Shown: one piece after another, positions 43,529 to 51,797 of the stretch
How positions within the stretch are numbered: the first letter of the stretch is position 1
Layout: each line of letters opens with the position of its first letter
NCBI RefSeq assembly: GCF_016862795.1
Contig: NZ_BONQ01000125.1
Location: 124,001 to 188,000, forward strand
Origin: Dactylosporangium siamense
GTDB taxonomy: Bacteria > Actinomycetota > Actinomycetes > Mycobacteriales > Micromonosporaceae
Direction of reading: 5' to 3'
Length of the DNA stretch: 64,000 nucleotides
Program-made: the position numbers and the translations under genes
The notes under the pieces: generated by a model
Told to the model about the DNA's origin: nothing
The model's input: the letters and a program-made list of their open reading frames with translations, nothing else
Databases searched by the model: none

Positions 43529-44073
43529 AGATCGGGGACGTGTGGCGGGTCGTCGAGCAGGCGCGGGCCGGGTTGCCGCCCACCGCGCCGGCCGAAGAGG
43601 TCGCGGCGGCGATGGTGAAGCTGCTGAGCACGTGGGAGCCCGCCGACATCGTCGCGTTCGAGCAGCCGTTGTGGGACCTGCTGATGGTGTCCTACCGGGC
43701 CGACCTGTGGGCCGCCGCGTATGTCATCAACTGCGGCGCGTCCGACGACGGGTTCGACTACTTCCGCGGCTGGCTGGTCGCCCAGGGCCGCGACACGTTC
43801 GAGTTGGCCCTGGCCGACCCCGAGAGCCTCGCCGGGCACCCCGCCGTCATCGCCGCCGTCGCCGATGAGAACGGCCTGGAGTGCGAGGACGTCCTGGCCG
43901 TGGCCTCATACGCATACGAGCAGGTCACCGGCACGGACGAGCTGCCTGACGCGGGCTTCGTCATCGAATACCCCGGCCTCGATCCGGACTGGGACTTCGA
44001 CTTCGACGACGCGGCGGAGATGCGGCGGCGGCTTCCCCGGCTCGCCGCCCTGTACGAGCACGGCGAGGGGTAG
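43525..44073 (+). CDS. DUF4240 domain protein
   Basis: A 182-residue protein of the DUF4240 family: L-S-T-W-E-P-A-D-I-V-A-F-E, Y-R-A-D-L-W-A-A-A-Y-V-I-N-C-G-A-S-D-D-G-F-D-Y-F-R-G-W-L, and an acidic C terminus (D-W-D-F-D-F-D-D-A-A-E-M). Function not known; related proteins often sit in defence or polymorphic-toxin contexts, so an immunity-like role is possible. The ATG lies seven bases after the -10-like CATGAT of a DNA-damage-type promoter (leaderless). Confidence 0.8.
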   Translation: MEIGDVWRVVEQARAGLPPTAPAEEVAAAMVKLLSTWEPADIVAFEQPLWDLLMVSYRADLWAAAYVINCGASDDGFDYFRGWLVAQGRDTFELALADPESLAGHPAVIAAVADENGLECEDVLAVASYAYEQVTGTDELPDAGFVIEYPGLDPDWDFDFDDAAEMRRRLPRLAALYEHGEG

Positions 44074-44074
44074 G

Positions 44075-44250
44075 CGGGCCACCGTTTGGTCTCGGTGGCT
44101 GGAGGCGATCGTGCTCAGTCCGGAGCGGACACGGGCGACGACCTGGTGGCCGGTCTCGCCGTCGGCGACCCGCGCGGAGGGATCCCGCTCGACTGTCCAG
44201 GCGCGCAGCACCTCCGCCGTCGAGTCCCGGGTGGTGGGACCGGTGGCGCC
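44075..44250 (-). pseudogene. Possible remnant of a histidine-phosphatase gene
   Basis: In one minus-strand frame the text W-T-V-E-R-D-P-S-A-R-V-A-D-G-E-T-G, then H-Q-V-V-A-R-V-R-S-G-L-S-T-I-A-S-S-H-R-D-Q-T-V, closely follows the phosphoglycerate-mutase/histidine-phosphatase pattern (...P-x-G-E-S...V-x-R-...-I-A-x-x-H-x-x-x-T-V) and then stops matching just where S-H-G should follow. No start, no RHG motif and no complete domain, so it looks like a decayed fragment. Confidence 0.4.
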
Positions 44251-44293
44251 TTCCGCGCTGCCGATGCCGCACCTCCAGGTGCGCGGCCAACGT

Positions 44294-44341
44294 GATCGAA
44301 GGAGCGCTGCGGCTGTCCGGGGCCGCAGCGCTTCTTCGATC
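44294..44341. terminator. 20-bp hairpin
   Basis: GATCGAAGGAGCGCTGCGGC and GCCGCAGCGCTTCTTCGATC pair along 20 bp with one G-T wobble and an 8-base loop. It lies between the DUF4240 gene and the convergent CBM2-FN3 gene. Confidence 0.8.
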
Positions 44342-44412
44342 AGGCGGGCACGATCGTTGGGCTTGGCGTGCGGATTTGATGTGGGGGACGTGGGCCGCGT
44401 CGGCGCCGAGGG

Positions 44413-45384
44413 TCAGACGCCGGGCGGCGGTGGGGGTGGCGGGTCGACCGCGATGCCGATCTGGGCCCGGGTCGAGAAGTTGCCGGCGGCGTCGAAGGCG
44501 CGGATCGTGACGATGTACGTGCCGTAGCCCGTGTAGGGCACGTAGGCGGTGGTGTTGCCGACCAGGCTGATGACGGCGCCGTTGAGGGCCACCTCGTAGC
44601 CGGCGACGAACTGGTCGTCGGTGGCGGCGGTCCAGCCGACCGTCCAGGAGCCGTCGACCGGGCCGCGCAGGGTCAGGCCGGACGGCGGGCCGGGTGGCGT
44701 GGTGTCCGGTGGGGTGCCGAGGCCGACGACCGCGAAGGGGGAGCGGTTGCCGGCGGCGTCGACGGCCCGCACCCCGAACGACATGACCATCGGCGGTGGT
44801 GTCGGCATGCTGTAGCTCAACGTGGTGACGGTGGCCAGCGGGGCGCTGCCGGTGTTGCTGTAGATCTCGTAGGCGGTGACGGCGCGGTCGTCGGTGGACG
44901 CGTTCCAGCTGAGGGTGTAGCTGGTGGCCTGGGCGGTGCCGCGCAGCGAGGTGGGGGTGGTCGGCGGGCGGACGTCACGGGTGGTCGGCAGGCCGTCGCA
45001 CGGCGCGGCGTTGAGCAGGCACCGCTGTGGCGTGCCGGACCCGGCGGCGACCCAGCCGAAGCTCGTCGAGGCGCCCGGCGCGAGGCTCGCGTTCCACGAG
45101 GCGCCGAGCGCGACGTAGTGGGTGCCGGAGTGGGTGATGGTGGCGTTCCAGAAGTGGGCGATGGTCGTGCCGGCCGGCAGGTCGAACTCGACCCGCCAGT
45201 TCGGCAGGGCCGCGGCGCCGCCGTTGGTGACGGTGTAGTGGCCCGAGTTGCCGGACGGCCAGGTGCTGTCCTGAGTGAACACGGCGGTCGGGGCGGTCGC
45301 GGCACTGGCGGGCACCGGGTTGAGCGTGATCGCGAGGACAGCGGCCGCCGCGACCGCGGCCGTCCCCGACATAAATCGACTCAT
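44413..45384 (-). CDS. Secreted CBM2 - double FN3 protein without catalytic domain
   Basis: A 323-residue exported protein: signal peptide 1-28, CBM2 cellulose-binding domain (about 29-125: T-W-P-S-G-N-S-G-H-Y-T-V-T-N-G-G, N-W-R-V-E-F-D-L-P-A-G-T-T-I, W-N-A-T-I-T-H-S), then two fibronectin type III domains (135-225 and 230-315, each with L-S/V-G-W-N/T-A-S/A-T-D-D), and a Pro tail. No hydrolase domain, so it probably binds cellulose or chitin and may be an adhesin or accessory to the carbohydrases nearby. ATG 45384 follows TAGTCT by eight bases. Confidence 0.85.
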   Translation of the reverse strand: MSRFMSGTAAVAAAAVLAITLNPVPASAATAPTAVFTQDSTWPSGNSGHYTVTNGGAAALPNWRVEFDLPAGTTIAHFWNATITHSGTHYVALGASWNASLAPGASTSFGWVAAGSGTPQRCLLNAAPCDGLPTTRDVRPPTTPTSLRGTAQATSYTLSWNASTDDRAVTAYEIYSNTGSAPLATVTTLSYSMPTPPPMVMSFGVRAVDAAGNRSPFAVVGLGTPPDTTPPGPPSGLTLRGPVDGSWTVGWTAATDDQFVAGYEVALNGAVISLVGNTTAYVPYTGYGTYIVTIRAFDAAGNFSTRAQIGIAVDPPPPPPPGV

Positions 45385-45473
45385 GTCGATAGAGACTACG
45401 GGGTCGGCGCAAGGGTGAACCGTCGAAAGCATACCGCACCCATCGGCGTCGATCACTCGGGTGAACAGCCCTG

Positions 45474-45501
45474 TTGACCTGGGGTTTCTTCGTCGTACGG
45501 T
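45474..45501 (+). promoter_or_regulatory. Promoter of the gene at 45526
   Basis: TTGACC (45474-45479) and TACGGT (45496-45501) with a 16-bp spacer, followed by GGAGGT just before the start codon. Confidence 0.5.
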
Positions 45502-45525
45502 GGTCGCTCCCGACGCTGGAGGTAT

Positions 45526-46182
45526 GTGTTGCTCGATCCCGGCATGGTGACGTGGGCGCGCGTGGTGCTGCTGCAGGACCGGCCGCGACGGTACGAGCTG
45601 GTGCAGGCGTACCGCATCATGACGACAGTACGACCGGACGTGTACCGGCCCCGGCTCGCCCGGGCGCTGGGTGACCTGGTGGACGGCTTCACCCCGGCGG
45701 CCCCGGCGGACGCCGTCGAGGGCCTGCTCGACGAGGCGGCGACGGCCCTGCTGACCTGGGCCCGCGACCTGATCGGCGCGAGGACCGACGTGTTCACGGA
45801 GGTGGTGACGCGGCAGCGCAGGCGCCGCGTGGTGGACGACGGCCCCGGGTGGGATCTGCTCGCCGTGGCCGTGGCCCTGGAGGCGGCGGGCCGGGCCGAC
45901 GCCGCCCTCGCCGCCGTCGAGGAGCTCATCGCCGTCGAGCGGGCGCGCCGCGTGGTGCCGCGCGGCCGGCTGGGGATCGCCCTGCTGCACTGCGCCGGCC
46001 TGCTGGAGCGCCGCGAGCGCTCCCGCGCCGCCGCGCCCCTCAGGGCCGAGGGGCAGCGGCTGCTCGCCGCGCCGGGGCAGCCACGCAGCAACGCGATCGC
46101 GGCGAAGCTCACCGGTGCACCGCCATCGGCCGGCAAGGCGAAGCGCACTCAGGGGCAGGTGCGGCCCGTGCAGGTCCGCTGA
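45526..46182 (+). CDS. Hypothetical helical protein
   Basis: A 218-residue protein, mostly Ala/Arg/Leu helices (P-G-W-D-L-L-A-V-A-V-A-L-E-A-A-G-R-A-D-A-A-L-A-A-V-E) that resemble a TPR-like pair; it ends in a basic tail. No family recognised. GGAGGT directly upstream supports GTG 45526 or TTG 45529. The 3' end overlaps the convergent sulfatase gene by 34 bases. Confidence 0.6.
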   Translation: MLLDPGMVTWARVVLLQDRPRRYELVQAYRIMTTVRPDVYRPRLARALGDLVDGFTPAAPADAVEGLLDEAATALLTWARDLIGARTDVFTEVVTRQRRRRVVDDGPGWDLLAVAVALEAAGRADAALAAVEELIAVERARRVVPRGRLGIALLHCAGLLERRERSRAAAPLRAEGQRLLAAPGQPRSNAIAAKLTGAPPSAGKAKRTQGQVRPVQVR

Positions 46183-47474
46183 CGGGCGAGCGCCGCCGAC
46201 AGCGGGCCCGTCGCGGGGTCGTTGTCGGCGGAACCGTCGCGTAGGAGGTTCGTCAGCTGCCACGGGTCGCGGGCGAGGTCGTAGTACTCGCGGTCGGTCA
46301 CGGCGCCCGTGTCGTCGTAGATCTCGGTGTACCGGTAGCGGTCCGGCACGTAGGTCGACGCCCAGGGCGGGATGCCGGCGCCGTTGGCCGGGTCGCGCCA
46401 GTACTCCGTGAGCAGCGCGGAGCGGTCGCCGGGCGCGAGGAGGTTCCGGCCGTCGACCTGGTAGCTCGGGGTCAGCCCGGCGGCGGCGAGCACGGTCGGG
46501 GTGATGTCCAGGTTCGCCGCCAGCCGCGGGTCACTGCCTTTCCCGACGTGCCCCGGCCAGGAGATCAACAGCGGCACGCGCTCGGCCTGCAGGTAGGGCA
46601 TGAACTTCTCCTGCAGGCCGTGCTCGCCCCAGAACTTGCCGTTGTCCGACATCAGGATCACCAGGGTGTTGTCGAGCTCGCCGCGGGCCTCCAGCTGCCG
46701 GCGGATGGACTCGACCGCGTCGTCGACGGAGCGCAGCGTGCGCAGCTGGCCCTGCCGTTCCTCGGCGCCCTGCTCCTGGGTGCGGTTGAAGCGGCGCACG
46801 TATGCGGGCTTGTCACTGCGGTCGGCTTCCCTGGTCGCCGGGTTGCCCTCCCACGGGTAGCTGAGGTTCGCGTACCGCGGCTCCGGCACCTGCGGCGCGT
46901 GCGGGGCGGTGAAGCCGGCGTAGATGAACCACGGCTTGGCGTCGTCGCGTTCGTAGCGGTCGAGGTAGCGGTTGACCTGGCCGCCGATGAACGTGGTGGA
47001 GTAGGCCGCCTTGGTCGCCTGCCCGTCCACGACGAAGTCCGCGTCGACGTAGCCGCCGCCGGTCAGCGCCCACTGGTCGAAGTAGGGCGGGCGCTGGGTG
47101 ATGTCCCACGTGTTGAAGAGCTTGCCGACGGCGGCGGTGCGGTAGCCGGCGGTGTGCAGCTCGTGCTGCAGCGAGCGGGTGTGGTCGAACCGGCCGACGG
47201 CGGCCTGCTGCGTGACGCGGTGGTTGTGCGCGTAGCGGCCGGACAGGATCGACGCCCGGCTCGGGCAGCAGCTCGGCGTGCTCACCATCGCGTTGGGGTA
47301 GGTGGTGCCGTGGTCGCGCAGCCAGGCCAGGGCGCGCGGCATCGCGAACGTCTGCCCGGTCCGGGCGTCGTCCATGAGCAGCAGCAGGACGTTCGGCCGC
47401 GCGGGCGCCGCGACCGCCGGCACGGGTGCCACGAGGGTGGCCGCCATCAAGATCGTCGCCAGCAACGCCCGCAT
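46149..47474 (-). CDS. Secreted type I sulfatase
   Basis: A 441-residue sulfatase with a signal peptide (1-23). Metal-binding L-L-L-M-D-D-A near residue 35, the C-x-P-x-R activation motif as C69-C-P-S-R73 where Cys69 should become formylglycine, G-K near 112 and S-D-N-G in the C-terminal half are present. It removes sulfate esters, probably from polysaccharides, and needs a formylglycine-generating enzyme encoded elsewhere. CTGGAG is five bases before ATG 47474. Confidence 0.88.
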   Translation of the reverse strand: MRALLATILMAATLVAPVPAVAAPARPNVLLLLMDDARTGQTFAMPRALAWLRDHGTTYPNAMVSTPSCCPSRASILSGRYAHNHRVTQQAAVGRFDHTRSLQHELHTAGYRTAAVGKLFNTWDITQRPPYFDQWALTGGGYVDADFVVDGQATKAAYSTTFIGGQVNRYLDRYERDDAKPWFIYAGFTAPHAPQVPEPRYANLSYPWEGNPATREADRSDKPAYVRRFNRTQEQGAEERQGQLRTLRSVDDAVESIRRQLEARGELDNTLVILMSDNGKFWGEHGLQEKFMPYLQAERVPLLISWPGHVGKGSDPRLAANLDITPTVLAAAGLTPSYQVDGRNLLAPGDRSALLTEYWRDPANGAGIPPWASTYVPDRYRYTEIYDDTGAVTDREYYDLARDPWQLTNLLRDGSADNDPATGPLSAALARQRTCTGRTCP

Positions 47475-47491
47475 CGACACTCCAGGTATTG

Positions 47492-47525
47492 GCTCAAACA
47501 CGTTGAGCTACATACCGTAGTACGG
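47492..47525. promoter_or_regulatory. Two small palindromes upstream of the sulfatase gene
   Basis: GCTCAA-ACACG-TTGAGC at 47492-47508 and CCGTA-G-TACGG at about 47515-47525 occupy the 52-bp gap before the sulfatase start. They are operator-like and AT-richer than their surroundings. Confidence 0.5.
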
Positions 47526-47526
47526 G

Positions 47527-47973
47527 TTACGGGACCGCCGGGGAGATCTCCCCGTGGTACATCCCCAGGAAGGGGGCGATGAACGCGGCGACCTGACTGA
47601 TCGCGAACCAGCCCACGGCAAGGGCCACGACCGCGAACAGCGCGAGCATCGGCGCTGACCAGCCGGCCGACACCACTCGCCCGACCGCTGCCGACTCGGA
47701 CCTGAACCCGCTGGTGAACGCCGCCACGATGAGCAGCAGCAGGACCATCCCGCCGAACGCCCCGGTCAGCACCGGCCCGATGTACTGCGCCGTCCACGCG
47801 AAGGCGTTGTGCAGCCACGCCAGGTCGAACGGCGGATCCATGGAGGGCAGCCGCGCGCCGCGCCACCATCCCGGCCCGTAGGTCGCCAAGGGGTAGAAGA
47901 CCGCGGCCGCCACCGCCGAGTGGGCCAGGGCCTGCCAGCCTTCGGCCTCGCGCCGAGGATCGGGGACCGACAT
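47527..47973 (-). CDS. Membrane protein of unknown function
   Basis: A 148-residue protein with three to four hydrophobic segments and a conserved-looking Y-G-P-G-W-W-R-G-A-R-L-P-S-M-D-P-P loop between helices 1 and 2. No family recognised. GGAGG lies five bases before ATG 47973; an in-frame GTG at 47979 overlaps that site and is less likely. Upstream of the sulfatase gene on the same strand with 52 bp between. Confidence 0.6.
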   Translation of the reverse strand: MSVPDPRREAEGWQALAHSAVAAAVFYPLATYGPGWWRGARLPSMDPPFDLAWLHNAFAWTAQYIGPVLTGAFGGMVLLLLIVAAFTSGFRSESAAVGRVVSAGWSAPMLALFAVVALAVGWFAISQVAAFIAPFLGMYHGEISPAVP

Positions 47974-48097
47974 CGCCACCTCCGGGGCAGGATCACCGTC
48001 GGAACCGACAGGGTAACCCGCTGTGCCGGTCGCTGGAGGCCGCCGGGTGCGTGGTTTCGCTGCAGGTGCACGATCCGGCCCGGCCTATAGTCGGGCG

Positions 48098-49267
48098 GTG
48101 ACCCTCGACGACCAGCTGCGCGCGGCCGTTGCCAGCGGCGACGCAGCCGGTGTCGCCGCCGCCCTGGCCGCCGGCGCCGACCCCGACGCACTGGTCGACC
48201 GGGAGCGGTGGGGTGTCCTGCTCGAGTCCGCGCGGGCCGGCCGCGCGGACCTCGTCACGCTGCTGCTCGAGGCGGGCGCCACGGTCGGCGGCGTCGGACG
48301 GTACGGCGCCACACCGCTACGTGTCGCGGCCGGCGCCGGGCACGCCGGCGTGGTGCGGCTGCTGGTTGCGGCGGGCGCGTCCGCCGCCGAGCCCGACCGC
48401 CGGCAGAGCGTCCTCGGGCACGTCATCTCCGAGGTCGCCTTCCAGCCGGCGCGGGCGCTGCTGGACACGCTCGACGTGCTGCTGGAGCTGGGCGCCAACA
48501 CCGGACCGCGCGAGGACCCGCCGGTGGTCGCGGCCGTGCGGGCGTCCGCGCCGCCGGCCGTCCTCCGGATCCTGTTCGACCGCGGCGCCGACCCGGACCA
48601 GCGGCGCGCGGACGGCACCCCGGCCCTCGTGCTGGCCGCCCGGCTCGGCGATCACGCCGCCGTGGACCTGCTCGTCCGGGCCGGCGCGGACGTCGACGCC
48701 ACCGACCCGCGCGGCCGTTCCGCCCTCATGCACGCGGTGGAACGCAACCACCGCGCCGCCGCCGCGGTGCTGCTGCTCGCCGGTGCCGACCGGAGCCTGG
48801 CCGCCCCGGACGGGACGACCGCGCTGCGGCTGGCGCAGGCGTGGCACTGGCAGAACATCCAGTTCGCGCTCGGCGAGCGGTCGGTCGGCAGCCACGACGT
48901 GCCGGTCGCCCGGACCCTGCTGCGCCTGCACCCGGGCGAGCTGCGGCTGGAGGCCGACCCGGTCCAGTTCGAGCTCCTGGCCTCGGTCGTCGAGGCGGTC
49001 GTCGACGGGCTCGGCGACGACTGGGAACTGCGCAGCGGCCACACCGGGGCGGCGGCCCTGGCGTTCGCGGCCCGGCTGCGCAGCGACCAGGTGCCCGTCC
49101 CGCGTGCCTCGTGGCACACGGTGACCGCGTCCCGGGACGAGGTGGCCGTCGCGTGGTCGGCCCTGAACGAGTCGGCCAACGGCGACACGCGGCTGCGAGC
49201 CGCCGGTGTCAGCGTCTGGGACGTGCGGGACCTTGCCGAGGACTTCTTCGGCCAGATCCCGCACTGA
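48098..49267 (+). CDS. Ankyrin-repeat protein
   Basis: A 389-residue cytoplasmic protein with about six ankyrin repeats in residues 1-260 (G-A-T-P-L-R-V-A-A-G-A-G-H-A-G-V-V-R-L-L-V-A-A-G-A; G-T-P-A-L-V-L-A-A-R-L-G-D-H-A-A-V-D-L-L-V-R-A-G-A-D-V-D). The C-terminal 130 residues form a separate domain with no known match. Probably binds other proteins. TATAGT ends seven bases before GTG 48098 (leaderless). Confidence 0.85.
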   Translation: MTLDDQLRAAVASGDAAGVAAALAAGADPDALVDRERWGVLLESARAGRADLVTLLLEAGATVGGVGRYGATPLRVAAGAGHAGVVRLLVAAGASAAEPDRRQSVLGHVISEVAFQPARALLDTLDVLLELGANTGPREDPPVVAAVRASAPPAVLRILFDRGADPDQRRADGTPALVLAARLGDHAAVDLLVRAGADVDATDPRGRSALMHAVERNHRAAAAVLLLAGADRSLAAPDGTTALRLAQAWHWQNIQFALGERSVGSHDVPVARTLLRLHPGELRLEADPVQFELLASVVEAVVDGLGDDWELRSGHTGAAALAFAARLRSDQVPVPRASWHTVTASRDEVAVAWSALNESANGDTRLRAAGVSVWDVRDLAEDFFGQIPH

Positions 49268-49392
49268 TGCCGGCCACGGCGTCGGCGCGCGCGGCGCACG
49301 CTGCCGGTCGCCGGAAATCCGTCGCCGCCGGGCGATGAGTCCGGTCCTCTGTCGCGGTCAGTACCGGTGACAGCGACTTTGGGGGACCTTTC

Positions 49393-50808
49393 GTGAGCGG
49401 TACACAACGCACAACCGTCGAACAACGCTGGGTGCTGGGGCTGACCTCGATCGGCTCGGTGGTGGTGGCGCTGGACGTCCTGGTGGTCGCGGCGGCGCTG
49501 ACCACCATCCGGCACGACCTCGGCGCGACGGTGGAACAACTGGAATGGACGATGAACGCCTACAGCCTCAGCTTCGCGATGCTGATGCTGACCGCGGCGG
49601 CGCTCGGCGACCGGTGGGGGCGGCGACGCACGTTCGCGGCCGGGCTGGCGCTGTTCGGCGTCGCGTCGGTCGGCTGCGCGCTGGCGACGTCGACGGCGGC
49701 GCTGATCGCCGCGCGGGCCGTCCAGGGCATCGGTGCGGCGGTCGTGATGCCCCTCGCGATGGGGCTGCTCGGCGCCGCGTTCCCGCCCGAGCGCCGCGGC
49801 TGGGCGATCGGGGTTTTCAGCGGCCTGACCGGGCTGGCCGTGCTGAGCGGCCCGGTGATCGGCGGCGCCGTCACCGAGGGGCTCGCCTGGCAGTGGATCT
49901 TCTGGATCAACGTGCCGGTCGCCGCGGCGGCGGTTCCGCTGGTCCTGCGGCGGATCCCGGAGAGCACCGGACCGCGGCGGCGGCTCGACCCGGGTGGCGC
50001 GGTGCTGAGCACCCTGGCCGTGCTCGGCATCGTCTGGGGCGTCGTCCGTGGCGCGGAGGCGGGCTGGGGCAGCGTCGAGGTGGTCGGCTCGTTGGCGCTG
50101 GGCGGCCTGCTCCTGCTGGCGTTCCTGATCTGGCAGGTCCGGGCGCCGGAGCCGATGGTGCCGCCGGTGCACTTCCGGTCCCGGTCGTTCTCGGCCGGCA
50201 ACGCCGCCGGGTTCCTGCTCACCGCGGCGCTCTTCGGCGCCGTGTTCTTCCTCGCCCAGTTCATGCAGGTCGTGTTCGGCTCCGGCCCGCTGCTCGCCGG
50301 GCTGCGGCTGCTGCCGTGGACGGCGACCCTGTTCCTGGTGGCGCCGATCGCCGGCCGGCTCGTGGACCGCGTCGGTGAACGGCCCCTGGTCGTGACCGGG
50401 CTGACGCTGCAGGCGGCCGGCATGTTCTGGATCAGCCGGGTCGACGCCGGCGCGGTCCACTACGCCGACCTGGTCGCGCCGCTCATCGTGGCCGGATGCG
50501 GCGTGTCGATGGCGATGCCGGCGACGCAGAGCGCCAGCATCGGCGCGCTGCCGCCGGGCGCGGTCGGCATCGCCTCCGGGATCTACAGCATGATGCGGCA
50601 GCTCGGCGGGGTGGTCGGGGTGGCGCTGCTGGCCGCGGTGTTCGCCGCCGCGGGCGGCTACGGCTCGTTCGCCGGCGGGTTCAGCCGGGCCCTCGCGGTC
50701 TGCGGCGTACTGTCGCTGCTGGGTGCGCTCGCGGGACTCGGCATCGGCGCCCGGCGCCGGACCGGACCGGGCGTCGCCCAGCGGGATCTGGTCCGGGAGC
50801 GGGGATGA
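49393..50808 (+). CDS. MFS drug exporter (DHA2 family)
   Basis: A 471-residue transporter with 14 predicted helices. Start region V-V-V-A-L-D-V-L-V-V-A-A-A-L-T-T-I-R, motif A in G-D-R-W-G-R-R-R-T-F and motif C-like G-L-T-G-L-A-V-L-S-G-P-V-I-G-G. It exports drugs or metabolites by proton antiport. GGGGGA precedes GTG 49393. Its stop overlaps the sigG start (ATGA), so it shares a transcript with a sigma factor, an unusual operon partner. Confidence 0.88.
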   Translation: MSGTQRTTVEQRWVLGLTSIGSVVVALDVLVVAAALTTIRHDLGATVEQLEWTMNAYSLSFAMLMLTAAALGDRWGRRRTFAAGLALFGVASVGCALATSTAALIAARAVQGIGAAVVMPLAMGLLGAAFPPERRGWAIGVFSGLTGLAVLSGPVIGGAVTEGLAWQWIFWINVPVAAAAVPLVLRRIPESTGPRRRLDPGGAVLSTLAVLGIVWGVVRGAEAGWGSVEVVGSLALGGLLLLAFLIWQVRAPEPMVPPVHFRSRSFSAGNAAGFLLTAALFGAVFFLAQFMQVVFGSGPLLAGLRLLPWTATLFLVAPIAGRLVDRVGERPLVVTGLTLQAAGMFWISRVDAGAVHYADLVAPLIVAGCGVSMAMPATQSASIGALPPGAVGIASGIYSMMRQLGGVVGVALLAAVFAAAGGYGSFAGGFSRALAVCGVLSLLGALAGLGIGARRRTGPGVAQRDLVRERG

Positions 50809-51761
50809 ACCTGGAGGACGAGTTCGCGCTGCACCGGGGCGAGCTGGTGGCGCACTGCTACCGGATGCTCGGCTCGCTGCACGACGCGGAGGACGCGGTG
50901 CAGGACACCTACCTGCGGGCGTGGCGCGGCTTCGCCGCCTTCGAGCGGCGCTCGTCGGTCCGGACCTGGCTCTACCGGATCGCGACCCGGGTCTGCCTCA
51001 ACGCCCTGCAGCACAGCAGCCGCCGGCTGGTGCCGTCGGCGTTGGGCGCGCCCGGCAACGACCCGGACGACGTGCGCCCGCACGACCTGGAGACGCACTG
51101 GCTGGAGCCGCTGCCCGACCTGCTGATGAACGCCGACCCGGCCACGGTCGTCGGGACCCGGCAGAGCCTGCGGCTGGCGATGGTCGCGGCGCTGCAACAC
51201 CTGCCGCCACGGCAGCGCGCCACGCTGATCCTGCGCGATGTGCTCGCCTGGCCGGCGGCCGAGGTGGCCGGCCTGCTCGACACCAGCACCGCGGCCGTCA
51301 ACAGCTCGCTGCAGCGGGCGCGCGCCGAACTGGCCCGGCTCGCGCCCACCGAGGACGAGCTCAGCGAACCGGACGAGCCCGAGCGGCGGGCGCTGCTGGA
51401 CCGCTACGCCCGGGCCTTCGAGACCGCGGACCTCGCCACCCTGGAGGGCCTGCTGACCCAGGACACCCGCTGGGAGATGCCACCGATCCCGACCTGGTTC
51501 GCGGGCCGCGACGCCGTGCTGCGGCTGCTGCGGTCGAGGATGCTGCCGGGGGAGGGGCACCGGCTCGTGGTGGAGACGGCCGCGAACGGGCAGCCCGCGT
51601 TCGCCTGGTACGTCCGGGGCCGCGACCGGGCCTTCCACGCCCACTCGATCCAGGTGCTGACCCTGACCAAGGCCGGGATCGCCGCGGTGCTGGACGTCCA
51701 CCGGCCCGATCTGTTCGCCGCCTTCGGCCTCCCGATCGACCGGGGTGAGGCAACGATGTGA
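50805..51761 (+). CDS. sigG: SigG-like ECF sigma factor with SnoaL-type C-terminal domain
   Basis: A 318-residue sigma factor. Region 2: H-R-G-E-L-V-A-H-C-Y-R-M-L-G-S-L-H-D-A-E-D-A-V-Q-D-T; region 4: L-P-P-R-Q-R-A-T-L-I-L-R-D-V-L-A-W; then a SnoaL-like domain (about 205-315) with W-E-M-P-P-I and A-N-G-Q-P-A-F-A-W-Y. From memory it closely follows mycobacterial SigG. The extra domain likely modulates activity in place of an anti-sigma factor. Translationally coupled to the exporter. Confidence 0.88.
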   Translation: MNLEDEFALHRGELVAHCYRMLGSLHDAEDAVQDTYLRAWRGFAAFERRSSVRTWLYRIATRVCLNALQHSSRRLVPSALGAPGNDPDDVRPHDLETHWLEPLPDLLMNADPATVVGTRQSLRLAMVAALQHLPPRQRATLILRDVLAWPAAEVAGLLDTSTAAVNSSLQRARAELARLAPTEDELSEPDEPERRALLDRYARAFETADLATLEGLLTQDTRWEMPPIPTWFAGRDAVLRLLRSRMLPGEGHRLVVETAANGQPAFAWYVRGRDRAFHAHSIQVLTLTKAGIAAVLDVHRPDLFAAFGLPIDRGEATM

Positions 51762-51797
51762 GCCGGCCAGGTCGTCATTGACGACAGAGGAGGCAGC

